In this document: piece after piece, positions 1 to 6,007 of the stretch
How the letters are laid out: every line of letters starts with the position of its first letter
Numbering within the stretch: the first letter of the stretch is position 1
From: Prevotella sp. CAG:755
GTDB taxonomy: Bacteria; Bacteroidota; Bacteroidia; Bacteroidales; Bacteroidaceae
Length of the DNA: 13,976 nt
Direction: 5' to 3'
NCBI GenBank assembly: GCA_000431275.1
Contig: HF989191.1
Location: 3,890-17,865, forward strand
Notes under the pieces: model-generated
The model's input: the letters and a program-made list of their open reading frames with translations, nothing else
Database searches by the model: none
Told to the model about the DNA's origin: nothing
Translations under genes and position numbers: made by a program

Positions 1-597
1 AAAGAAGGCAAAGACATCGATCTCGGCACAGTCAAGGGTGTCTATGTGGCCGAAGTGAGCGGCGACGGTGCAGCTGCGGACGCCGGTCTGCAAGAAGGCG
101 ACGTCATCACCGCCATCAACGGCGAAGAAGTCGACAAGATGGCCGAATTGCAAGAAGAGCTCATGCGCTTCCGTCCCGGCGACAAAATCACTGTCACCTA
201 CATACGTGACAAGAAAAAGAATACCACAAAAGTTACCCTGCGCAATGCGCAAGGCACCACGACAGCCGTGGACAACGTCGACGTAGCCTCAATGGGTGTC
301 GCACTCCGTCCGCTGACTGTCGAAGAGAAACGCGAGCTCAACCTCAGCTACGGCCTCGTCGTCAGCGCCGTGCGCGACGGCAAGATGAAAGATGCCGGCA
401 TCACGAGAGGCATCATCATCCTGCAAATCAACGACAAGCAAATGCGGACCCGCGAGGACTTCGAAGCCGCCGTCAAGGCTGCCAACATGACCACCGACCG
501 CATCCTTTGGATCAGGGCGAAAACCATGAGCGGACTGCCCAAGAGCTTCACCGTCGAGCTCGGAGATCCCAAGGACAGCAAAGCCGACAAGAAATAA
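1..597 (+). CDS. htrA: Do/HtrA-family periplasmic serine protease, C-terminal part (two PDZ domains), 5' truncated
   Basis: The frame is open from base 1 and ends at TAA 595-597; the trypsin-like catalytic domain lies outside the window. Two PDZ domains are visible. The first (about residues 12-85 of the visible part) carries a VYVAEVSGDGAAADAGL segment and then the GDVITAINGEEV core, the classic PDZ layout of DegP/DegQ. The second (about residues 98-185) has GLVVSAVRDGKMKDAGI and then GIIILQINDKQM. A Lys/Asp-rich tail closes the protein. HtrA proteases degrade or refold misfolded envelope proteins in the periplasm, with PDZ domains binding substrate C-termini and controlling assembly. I infer the same role here. 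A strong terminator follows, so it is probably transcribed separately from the sigma factor gene. Family call is firm; degP versus degQ cannot be decided. Confidence 0.93.
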   Translation, partial: KEGKDIDLGTVKGVYVAEVSGDGAAADAGLQEGDVITAINGEEVDKMAELQEELMRFRPGDKITVTYIRDKKKNTTKVTLRNAQGTTTAVDNVDVASMGVALRPLTVEEKRELNLSYGLVVSAVRDGKMKDAGITRGIIILQINDKQMRTREDFEAAVKAANMTTDRILWIRAKTMSGLPKSFTVELGDPKDSKADKK

Positions 598-632
598 GCC
601 CTTTCCTGCACAGCGGAAAGACCTATGGTCCA

Positions 633-681
633 AGCGTCCCCGGACACAGTTGCCCCACAAGCACGTCCGGGGACGCTTTTT
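633..681 (+). terminator. Intrinsic terminator after htrA
   Basis: A perfect 13-bp GC-rich inverted repeat (633-645 with 665-677, arm AGCGTCCCCGGAC) with a 19-nt loop runs into a T-tract at 677-681. It lies 36 nt after the htrA stop and upstream of the sigma factor promoter, as expected for a rho-independent terminator. Confidence 0.85.
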
Positions 682-757
682 ATAGTCCTACACGCGACCG
701 GCATCCGTCGGAACAAAAAAATCGCAATTCCCATGCACACGAACGGAGAAAAAGTAT

Positions 758-765
758 TATTTTTG
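758..765 (+). promoter_or_regulatory. Bacteroidota -7 promoter box (TATTTTTG) for the sigma factor gene
   Basis: TATTTTTG matches the TAnnTTTG consensus of Bacteroidota primary promoters and lies 24 nt before the ATG at 790, downstream of the htrA terminator. No clear -33 TTTG box is seen at the usual distance, so the assignment rests on the -7 box and position. Confidence 0.5.
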
Positions 766-789
766 GCGACGTACAGAAAAACACATGCT

Positions 790-1641
790 ATGCGCCAAAT
801 AAAAATAGTCCCGAGCATTACAAACAGGGAAAGCGCGTCCATCGAGAAATACCTGACCGACATCAACAAGGAAGAACGCATCGACAGCGAAGAAGAGGCC
901 AGGCTGGCCCAACGTATCCGCGAAGGCGACCAAGCTGCGCTCGAAAAGCTGACGAAAGCCAACTTGCGTTTCGTCGTTTCGGTAGCCAAACAATATCAAG
1001 GCCAAGGACTCTCGCTCAACGACCTCATCAACGAAGGCAACGTCGGCCTCATCACAGCCGCACAGAAGTTCGACGAGACCCGTGGATTCAAATTCATATC
1101 CTACGCCGTTTGGTGGATACGCCAGGCTATCCTGCAAGCCTTGGCCGAAGACGGACGCCTCGTCCGGCTACCATTGAGCCGCATCATCACCCTGAGCCAG
1201 ATCAACACGTTCTTGCAGGAGTTTATGCAGGAGCACGAACGCCGTCCGACGCTCGAAGAAATCGCCGAAGGCATCGGCCAGCCTCCCGAACGTATCACCG
1301 ACACCATGGCCTCGGCCAGCAAGCATCTTTCGGTCGACGCGCCATTGGCCGACGAGGAAAGCACCATGGTCGACCTCATGGCCTCGAACGGCCCATCGTC
1401 CGACGTACAGCTCATCGGCGAATCGCTTGCCAGCGAAGTCGAGCACATCCTTGCCACCCTCCCCGAGCGAGAGAGCACCATCCTCCACCTCTACTTTGGC
1501 ATCGGATGCCGCGAGACTGAACTCAGCGAGATAGCCCACAAGCTCGGACTAAGCCGCGAACGCACCCGTCAGCTGAAAGACAAGGCTCTCAGACAACTGA
1601 AGCACCGAAAAGACGAGATATTGCGCACTTACCTCACCTGA
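790..1641 (+). CDS. rpoD: RpoD-type (primary-like) RNA polymerase sigma factor
   Basis: 283 aa, about the usual length of Bacteroidota primary sigma factors, which lack region 1.1. The ATG at 790 is chosen over an upstream in-frame start because [20 protein letters not shown] is the characteristic family N-terminus. Region 1.2 covers about residues 15-45, and region 2 (55-120) has [33 protein letters not shown] and [14 protein letters not shown]. Region 3 covers about 125-195. Region 4 (220-275) has YFGIGC and the helix-turn-helix [17 protein letters not shown]. It directs core RNA polymerase to promoters. Compared with the family pattern I remember (ERVRQIKEKAIRRL), region 4.2 and the region 3/4 linker are diverged, so a second, group-2-like paralogue is possible. 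Regulation is probably from the TATTTTTG box just upstream. Confidence 0.88.
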   Translation: MRQIKIVPSITNRESASIEKYLTDINKEERIDSEEEARLAQRIREGDQAALEKLTKANLRFVVSVAKQYQGQGLSLNDLINEGNVGLITAAQKFDETRGFKFISYAVWWIRQAILQALAEDGRLVRLPLSRIITLSQINTFLQEFMQEHERRPTLEEIAEGIGQPPERITDTMASASKHLSVDAPLADEESTMVDLMASNGPSSDVQLIGESLASEVEHILATLPERESTILHLYFGIGCRETELSEIAHKLGLSRERTRQLKDKALRQLKHRKDEILRTYLT

Positions 1642-1707
1642 ACAGGTTTCATGGAGAAAAGCACCGAGAAAAACCGGAGGCCGCACGGCTGTCTCGGCAG
1701 AATTCGT

Positions 1708-1715
1708 TACCTTTG
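1708..1715 (+). promoter_or_regulatory. Bacteroidota -7 promoter box (TACCTTTG)
   Basis: TACCTTTG is an exact TAnnTTTG match beginning 66 nt after the sigma factor stop and ending 7 nt before the ATG at 1723. Transcription would start almost at the start codon, implying a leaderless or nearly leaderless mRNA, or use of the later in-frame ATG at 1753. No convincing -33 box was found. Confidence 0.55.
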
Positions 1716-1722
1716 CGACGAT

Positions 1723-2190
1723 ATGGAACGAAAACTTACCCAAAGGCTGTTCATGCTCGTAGCAGCCCTCATGATCTGCCTCCCTGCGGCAGCCGAGAAG
1801 CAAGAAGACATCTACATGTTCGGTGTAGCCACGAACTTCAAAGACTCCGTGGCCTACATCACCACCATACAGCGTGTCGACAGTGCCATCCTGCGACGTG
1901 GCTCAGGCCTGCTGACAGGGCGCTCGCTTTACAGCACCCAGTTGAAACGTTACGCCGAAGCACAATTAGGAAAGCTTCACGAAGTGCCCGCCATCTTCTT
2001 CGACACCAACCGGAGCAAGCTGGAAAAGAAATACCACAAGGTTGTGAAGAACATCAAGGACACCGGAGCGCTCTTCCTCCGCGAACTGAAAGACAGCGAC
2101 TTCCGCTTTACCCCCGTCTCGCGTGAAAAGATCATCGAGGAAGGACACACCATCTCCGCCCCTGCGGCCACGGAAGTCCCCATCCGCTGA
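1723..2190 (+). CDS. Secreted protein of unknown function
   Basis: 155 aa from the ATG at 1723. I chose this start because it gives a typical signal peptide: basic n-region MERKLTQR, hydrophobic LFMLVAALMICLP, and a likely cleavage after AAA near residue 24. An in-frame start further upstream (1651) would add a polar 24-residue tail that no signal peptide has. The mature protein is about 130 aa, Lys/Arg-rich and largely soluble-looking, with no cysteine, no lipobox and no repeats. It contains a segment IFFDTNRSKLEKKYHKVVKN and ends SAPAATEVPIR. I do not recognise the family with confidence; it resembles small Bacteroidales periplasmic hypotheticals. It lies 55 nt upstream of the kinase-peptidase-PqqD genes with no terminator or promoter box seen between, so it may be cotranscribed with them and could be a substrate or partner. 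That is inference only. Confidence 0.72.
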   Translation: MERKLTQRLFMLVAALMICLPAAAEKQEDIYMFGVATNFKDSVAYITTIQRVDSAILRRGSGLLTGRSLYSTQLKRYAEAQLGKLHEVPAIFFDTNRSKLEKKYHKVVKNIKDTGALFLRELKDSDFRFTPVSREKIIEEGHTISAPAATEVPIR

Positions 2191-2245
2191 CCGGAGGAAA
2201 CGCATCCTTCCATGTTTCATCGTCCAGACGCTCTGCTCCACCACC

Positions 2246-3127
2246 ATGCATGATCTTTTTTTTCGCGTAGCCACCCATACGTTCCGGGTCACCCTGCATC
2301 ATGATCCGGAACTTGACGCGCAACTCGCCAGCTACGCCCCGTTCGCCACAATGCCCCAGACGGGCACACCGCTCTTCACTCTGACAGAAGACAACGGGCT
2401 CACTCCCGACACCGAAGGCTTCGACGAAATCGGACAGTTCGACTGCGGGGGAGCCAACCACGGTGTCTATCACAACGACAGCCACTACCGTTTCCACATC
2501 AGCGACACCCGGAAAGAACTGACCGGCGTGTTGGAATGCTCACACGACTTCACCTCTGGCAGGATTCGCCTCTACGGAAAAGCGCCGCAACGTTTCTTCG
2601 CACTCAACAACGCGCTGATGATCCTCTTCGCTTTCGCATCCGCCCCGCACGCCACACTGCTTGTCCACGCAGCTGTGGTGCGCCAAGCCGGGAGAGGTTA
2701 TCTCTTCTTAGGCCGGAGCGGCACGGGAAAAAGCACCCACGCCCGCCTATGGCTCCGCCACATCGCAGGCTCCGATCTCCTCAACGACGACAATCCCGTC
2801 CTTGTCCTTGCCGACGGGAAAGCCACTGTCTATGGCTCGCCTTGGAGCGGGAAAACACCATGTTACCGCAACGAAAGCGCACCGGTAGGCGCCATCACGC
2901 GTCTCGAACAAGCCCCGCAAAACCTCATCCGACGCGAACGCCCCGTCGCAGCTTTCGCCTCGCTGCTGTCGTCGTGCTCCACCATGATTTGGGACAAGGC
3001 GACCTACGACGCCATTTGCGAAACCGTCAGCGGCATAGCCCGCGTTGTCCCCTCCTATCACCTGCAATGCTTGCCCGACGCCGAAGCGGCCCAACTCTGT
3101 CACCAGACCGTAGCATGCCCCAGCTGA
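2246..3127 (+). CDS. HprK-related serine kinase-like ATPase (PqqD-associated)
   Basis: 293 aa from the ATG at 2246, the only ATG in this frame between the upstream stop and the conserved body. The C-terminal half shows an HPr-kinase-type P-loop domain. LLVHAAVV (138-145) is followed by a Walker A GRSGTGKST (156-164, K162), then LLNDDNPVL (178-186) with a likely metal-binding Asp pair, and GSPWSGK (197-203). The N-terminal half (about 1-130) is a variable domain with no recognised motif. True HprK phosphorylates HPr of the sugar PTS. HprK-related proteins also occur in peptide-modification clusters, such as lasso-peptide kinases that phosphorylate the precursor. The 13-nt overlap with the peptidase gene and the adjacent PqqD gene favour that second context. 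The substrate is unknown. No PTS component is in the window. Confidence 0.82.
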   Translation: MHDLFFRVATHTFRVTLHHDPELDAQLASYAPFATMPQTGTPLFTLTEDNGLTPDTEGFDEIGQFDCGGANHGVYHNDSHYRFHISDTRKELTGVLECSHDFTSGRIRLYGKAPQRFFALNNALMILFAFASAPHATLLVHAAVVRQAGRGYLFLGRSGTGKSTHARLWLRHIAGSDLLNDDNPVLVLADGKATVYGSPWSGKTPCYRNESAPVGAITRLEQAPQNLIRRERPVAAFASLLSSCSTMIWDKATYDAICETVSGIARVVPSYHLQCLPDAEAAQLCHQTVACPS

Positions 3128-3621
3128 TCAGCCTGCCGAACGAGGTGCTCCTCGCCGAAGTCAGCCAACTCATCCGCGAGGGGTATTCTGTCACACTGAC
3201 CGTGCGCGGATTCAGCATGCGTCCCTTTCTCGAAGACCGGAGGGACAAAGCCGTCCTCGCCCCCTACGACACCTTGCGGCTGGGCGATGTCATCTTGGCA
3301 GAAATAACCCCCGGCCATTACGTACTCCACCGCATCGTCGGACTCGACGGCGACACCATCACCCTCATGGGCGACGGCAACCTCGTAGGCCGGGAGACCT
3401 GCACGCGCGACCAAGTCAGGGGACGCGCAACAGCTTTCTACCGCAAAGGTAGCGAACGCCCCGTCAGCACCGACGGCCGCCTGTGGAAAACCTACTCCGC
3501 ACTGTGGACGCGCCTCCTGCCCGTGAGACGCTACCTACTGGCTTTCTACCGTCTTGTCTGGCTGAGAATTCATCCGTCAACCCTAAACCGTCATACCAAT
3601 GAAACTCAAAAAAGGATTTGA
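3115..3621 (+). CDS. S24/S26-family Ser-His peptidase, apparently unanchored
   Basis: 168 aa from the ATG at 3115, which overlaps the kinase stop by 13 nt. A signal-peptidase-like fold is indicated by VRGFSMRPFL (30-39, nucleophile S34), YVLHRIVG (69-76) and GDGN (86-89). The HRIV box puts H72 where bacterial LepB has its general-base Lys, as in the SipW/archaeal/ER-type S26B signal peptidases; D87 may complete the site. There is no N-terminal transmembrane segment before S34, unlike LepB. The only hydrophobic patch is a short C-terminal one (about 140-155), which might attach peripherally. It probably cleaves a cytoplasmic or membrane-proximal peptide, and the neighbours suggest processing of a leader presented by the PqqD protein. 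The substrate is unknown. A LexA-type regulator is unlikely because no HTH domain precedes the peptidase. Confidence 0.82.
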   Translation: MPQLISLPNEVLLAEVSQLIREGYSVTLTVRGFSMRPFLEDRRDKAVLAPYDTLRLGDVILAEITPGHYVLHRIVGLDGDTITLMGDGNLVGRETCTRDQVRGRATAFYRKGSERPVSTDGRLWKTYSALWTRLLPVRRYLLAFYRLVWLRIHPSTLNRHTNETQKRI

Positions 3622-3868
3622 ACTCCGCGACGTTTGCGGCGAAAAGGTAATCGTCGCACAAGGATTGGAGCACATAGATTTCAGCAAAATCGTCAGCCTG
3701 AACGAGTCGGCTGCTCTCTTGTGGGAAAAGCTGCAAGGAAAAGAGTTCGACACCGCAACGGCTGCCACCCTGCTTATCGAAGAATACGACGTGGACACCG
3801 CGACCGCACAGGCAGACGCCCGCCGGCTGCTCGACCATTGGAAGGAAATCGGCGTCGTCGAGGAATAA
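3599..3868 (+). CDS. PqqD-like peptide chaperone (RiPP recognition element)
   Basis: 89 aa, the usual size of stand-alone PqqD proteins. The start at 3599 lies inside the peptidase gene (23-nt overlap), which implies translational coupling. Family features are SLNESAALLWEKLQG (33-47), a negatively charged middle helix region (IEEYDVD), and LLDHWKEIGVVEE at the end. PqqD proteins bind leader peptides of ribosomal precursor peptides and hand them to modifying enzymes. No PqqA, PqqC, PqqE or radical-SAM enzyme lies nearby, so PQQ biosynthesis is not supported. The likely role is delivering a peptide or protein tail to the adjacent kinase and/or peptidase, which is inference from context. Confidence 0.88.
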   Translation: MKLKKGFELRDVCGEKVIVAQGLEHIDFSKIVSLNESAALLWEKLQGKEFDTATAATLLIEEYDVDTATAQADARRLLDHWKEIGVVEE

Positions 3869-3907
3869 ACTCCATCCCGGCACGCCTCAGCGCCTGCCGT
3901 ACTCACT

Positions 3908-3954
3908 AAAAACATCCGCCCTGACCGTCGTTACGGTCAGGGCGGATGTTTTTT
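3908..3954. terminator. Bidirectional intrinsic terminator between convergent genes
   Basis: A perfect 18-bp stem (3911-3928 with 3933-3950) has a 4-nt CGTT loop. T-tracts occur on both strands: T3949-3954 on plus, and A3908-3912, which is a T-tract on minus. It ends the PqqD operon from the left and can end the transferase gene (stop at 4058) from the right. Confidence 0.92.
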
Positions 3955-4057
3955 CTGTCACTGCGATAGTTTCGACCAGTCGGCTGACAACGCGTAGGCC
4001 CGGCCCGTGGCTGCCTCTCCGCCCGGAATCCGGCCTCCGGAACACGACTGCTGGCGT

Positions 4058-5200
4058 TCAGACATTATTGCTGCCAACGGCGCTTTGGCCGGCCGTCATG
4101 CTCTCTTTCCTACGGATAATATAGGAAAGAACAATGTGCAATACGGCATAGGAGACCACATCCGTCAGCAGTACGATGTTGACATCCGCCACCGTCAACA
4201 TAGAAAGGTTCAGCAAGATATAAAACGCCTCAACCGCGATAATAATCATCATCGTTGTCCGCCCCGACATGCCGACGGCCATCAATTTGTGATGGATGTG
4301 CTGCTTGTCGGGCAGGAAAGGATTACGCCGGTGGCGGATGCGCCAGCAGAACACACGAACCACATCGAAACACGGGACAAGCAGCAGGGTCATGGCCACC
4401 ATCAGCGGGCACGAGAACCACCCTTCGGTGTCAGGCCGCGCCATGGCCAGACGCATGGCCAGCAGGCTCAGGAGCAGGCCGACGGTCTGGGCTCCGGTGT
4501 CGCCCATGAAAATCTTGCGTTGCCTCTCGACCTTTCCGAAAACGTTGAACACCCAAAACGGAATCAGCATGCCCAGCGACACGAGTGCGAGCGATGCGAA
4601 GAAGACATCGCGGCGGTAGGCAAAGAACACGAAAAAGAAGAAGAAAGCCAACATGCTCACCCCTGACGCCAACCCGTCGACACCGTCGATCATGTTGATC
4701 GCGTTGATGACGAAAACGATGAGCACCATTGACAGCAGCGCACCGACAAGCGGCAGAATCCGATGGAGGAAGAATATCCCCTGGAAGTCATGCAGGTAAG
4801 TGCCGGACCAGACCACGAGCATCGAAACGAAGAACATGACGGCAAACTTAGGCTTATAGCCCACACCGACCAGGTCGTCGGCAATGCCTTCAAGATAGAG
4901 AATGACGAGAGAACAAAGATACAGCGCCACGAGCGGTGCGTAGGAAAGGAGCGACACTCCCTCGATCGGCCCGCTGACCACGTGCACGCCGGCCATCAGG
5001 CAGAAAGTGATGATGATCGTAGGCGTGAACGCCACGCCGCCCAAGCGGGGAACGCTGCCCACGTGCACCTTCCGGCTGTCGACTACGTCAAAAAGTTTTT
5101 TCTTGTACGAAATAACAATGATCTTAGGGATGATGTACGACGTCAGCGCCATACTCATCACGAAAGCCAACACATATATTACATTCCAAGTCATAACCAT
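4058..5200 (-). CDS. WecA/TagO-like polyprenyl-phosphate GlcNAc-1-phosphate transferase
   Basis: 380 aa multi-pass membrane protein with roughly ten or eleven hydrophobic segments. Conserved motifs in order are DSRKVHVGSVPRLGG (41-55), ADDLVG (107-112, metal-binding Asp pair), NMIDGVDGLASG (169-180), FMGDTGAQTVG (231-241) and DKQHIHHKL (298-306). The HIHH box is typical of WecA/TagO enzymes rather than MraY. The family transfers a sugar-1-phosphate from a UDP-sugar to undecaprenyl phosphate at the inner face of the membrane. This starts O-antigen, capsule, exopolysaccharide or glycan-linker synthesis. Two start codons are possible (5200 or 5194). No polysaccharide cluster follows here, so it looks like a stand-alone initiating enzyme. 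It has its own promoter box and a palindrome-rich upstream region next to the Crp/Fnr gene. Confidence 0.93.
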   Translation of the reverse strand: MVMTWNVIYVLAFVMSMALTSYIIPKIIVISYKKKLFDVVDSRKVHVGSVPRLGGVAFTPTIIITFCLMAGVHVVSGPIEGVSLLSYAPLVALYLCSLVILYLEGIADDLVGVGYKPKFAVMFFVSMLVVWSGTYLHDFQGIFFLHRILPLVGALLSMVLIVFVINAINMIDGVDGLASGVSMLAFFFFFVFFAYRRDVFFASLALVSLGMLIPFWVFNVFGKVERQRKIFMGDTGAQTVGLLLSLLAMRLAMARPDTEGWFSCPLMVAMTLLLVPCFDVVRVFCWRIRHRRNPFLPDKQHIHHKLMAVGMSGRTTMMIIIAVEAFYILLNLSMLTVADVNIVLLTDVVSYAVLHIVLSYIIRRKESMTAGQSAVGSNNV

Positions 5201-5215
5201 GCTGAATTGACAAGC

Positions 5216-5232
5216 GGCCTGCTCCGGAGGCC
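5216..5232 (-). other. Small hairpin in the transferase mRNA leader
   Basis: GGCCT and AGGCC (5 bp, 7-nt loop) lie about 15 nt before the start codon, inside the predicted 5' untranslated region. It could modulate translation, but the stem is short and may be coincidental. Confidence 0.25.
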
Positions 5233-5258
5233 TTCTCGCATTTTCTGCGACTACGCTC

Positions 5259-5266
5259 CAAAATTA
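5259..5266 (-). promoter_or_regulatory. Bacteroidota -7 promoter box (TAATTTTG) for the WecA-like gene
   Basis: Read on the minus strand, TAATTTTG matches TAnnTTTG and would give a leader of roughly 50 nt. TTTG boxes upstream lie 12 and 16 nt away, closer than the usual 19-21, so the -33 element is uncertain. Confidence 0.55.
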
Positions 5267-5309
5267 GGAAATAGTTTCCAAACAAACGTGAAATGCCAAC
5301 CGTTTGTTT
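5267..5309. promoter_or_regulatory. Two abutting palindromes: candidate operator or weak terminator
   Basis: GGAAA-TAG-TTTCC (5267-5279) abuts a 9-bp inverted repeat AAACAAACG-N12-CGTTTGTTT (5280-5309). Half-site centres of the second are 21 nt apart, about two helical turns, which suits a dimeric regulator. Both lie just upstream of the TAATTTTG box on minus and begin at the Crp/Fnr stop codon. The long one could instead be a weak terminator for that gene, but it lacks a run of T after the stem. Confidence 0.45.
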
Positions 5310-6000
5310 AGCCGACAGCTGATATTTCCTGCAAAAGCCGCTCGAACATGGGGATGTCGATGCGCTGTCTTCCCACCTGCAACAAGCCTTTTTCTTCGAG
5401 CTTCCGCAACATCTTCGACACGGTCAGGCGCGTCACGCAAAGCTCATCGGCCAGACGGATCATATTGATGTGCAGCGTCTTATGGCCGGCAGGCCGCGCG
5501 CTGCGGTCGGCTACGAACTGAACAAAGCGCCTCTCTATGCCCTCAGACTGCGACTTCCATAGCAGCCGCCTGCTGTATTGTGCCTGAGAACTGACAAGGT
5601 TCAGGAAGTTGATGCGGAAAATGTCGAAACGCGCGAGGATTTCCGTCACGGCATGCTTGTCGATTTCGAGCAACTGCACGTCGCCCACCGCACGCACCGT
5701 CGAGGCATATCGGGTGCGCAGCCCGAAGAGGTTCTCGGGTTGGATAACGGCCGGCCCGCCTCCCCACTCCATCAGGCTGAACGCCCTGTCGTCACTGACA
5801 TGCTCCGAACAGAAACTGCCGTTCAACACAAAAACAAGGCTACGGCACAACTCGTCCTCGCATACGATGACGGAAGTATTCTTCACCTTATGGAAAGCGA
5901 GCTTCACGTTGCCCGCTATTTCCATGAACTCCCCTCGTCCGATTCCTTGGAACAAGGGGACTTCGAGAAGTCTGTCGAAAAAAGTTTGCGGCCTTTCCAT
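5308..6000 (-). CDS. Crp/Fnr-family transcriptional regulator
   Basis: 230 aa from the ATG at 6000, 7 nt after the ApbE stop. A longer frame starting at 6090 would run back into the apbE coding sequence, and MERPQTFFDRL is a natural start. The N-terminal half is a cyclic-nucleotide-binding-like beta-roll (about 20-120, ending VRAVGDVQLLEIDKHAV), followed by the dimer helix. A C-terminal winged HTH has IRLADELCVTRLTVSKMLRKLEEKGLL and ends RQRIDIPMFERLLQ. The N-terminal cysteine cluster of FNR iron-sulfur sensors is absent, and I see no clear cAMP phosphate-binding Arg-Ser pair, so the effector is unknown. As the last gene of the operon it may autoregulate it or act on the neighbouring transferase promoter; this is inference. 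Confidence 0.88.
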   Translation of the reverse strand: MERPQTFFDRLLEVPLFQGIGRGEFMEIAGNVKLAFHKVKNTSVIVCEDELCRSLVFVLNGSFCSEHVSDDRAFSLMEWGGGPAVIQPENLFGLRTRYASTVRAVGDVQLLEIDKHAVTEILARFDIFRINFLNLVSSQAQYSRRLLWKSQSEGIERRFVQFVADRSARPAGHKTLHINMIRLADELCVTRLTVSKMLRKLEEKGLLQVGRQRIDIPMFERLLQEISAVG

Positions 6001-6007
6001 AGTTCGC

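Noticed and set aside
507..1520. A 337-aa plus-strand frame overlapping htrA and the sigma factor gene
   Set aside because: Its translation is low-complexity Arg/His-rich and lies in another frame of conserved genes; no domain seen.
2246..3127. True HPr kinase/phosphorylase of the PTS
   Set aside because: The P-loop matches, but the protein lacks the expected partner context (no HPr or PTS genes) and sits with PqqD and a peptidase, so the HprK-related group is preferred.
3599..3868. PQQ biosynthesis cluster
   Set aside because: Only a PqqD-like protein is present; no PqqA precursor, PqqC oxidase or PqqE radical-SAM enzyme is nearby.
5308..6000. FNR-type oxygen sensor
   Set aside because: The N-terminal cysteines needed for an iron-sulfur cluster are missing, so only the general Crp/Fnr family is supported.
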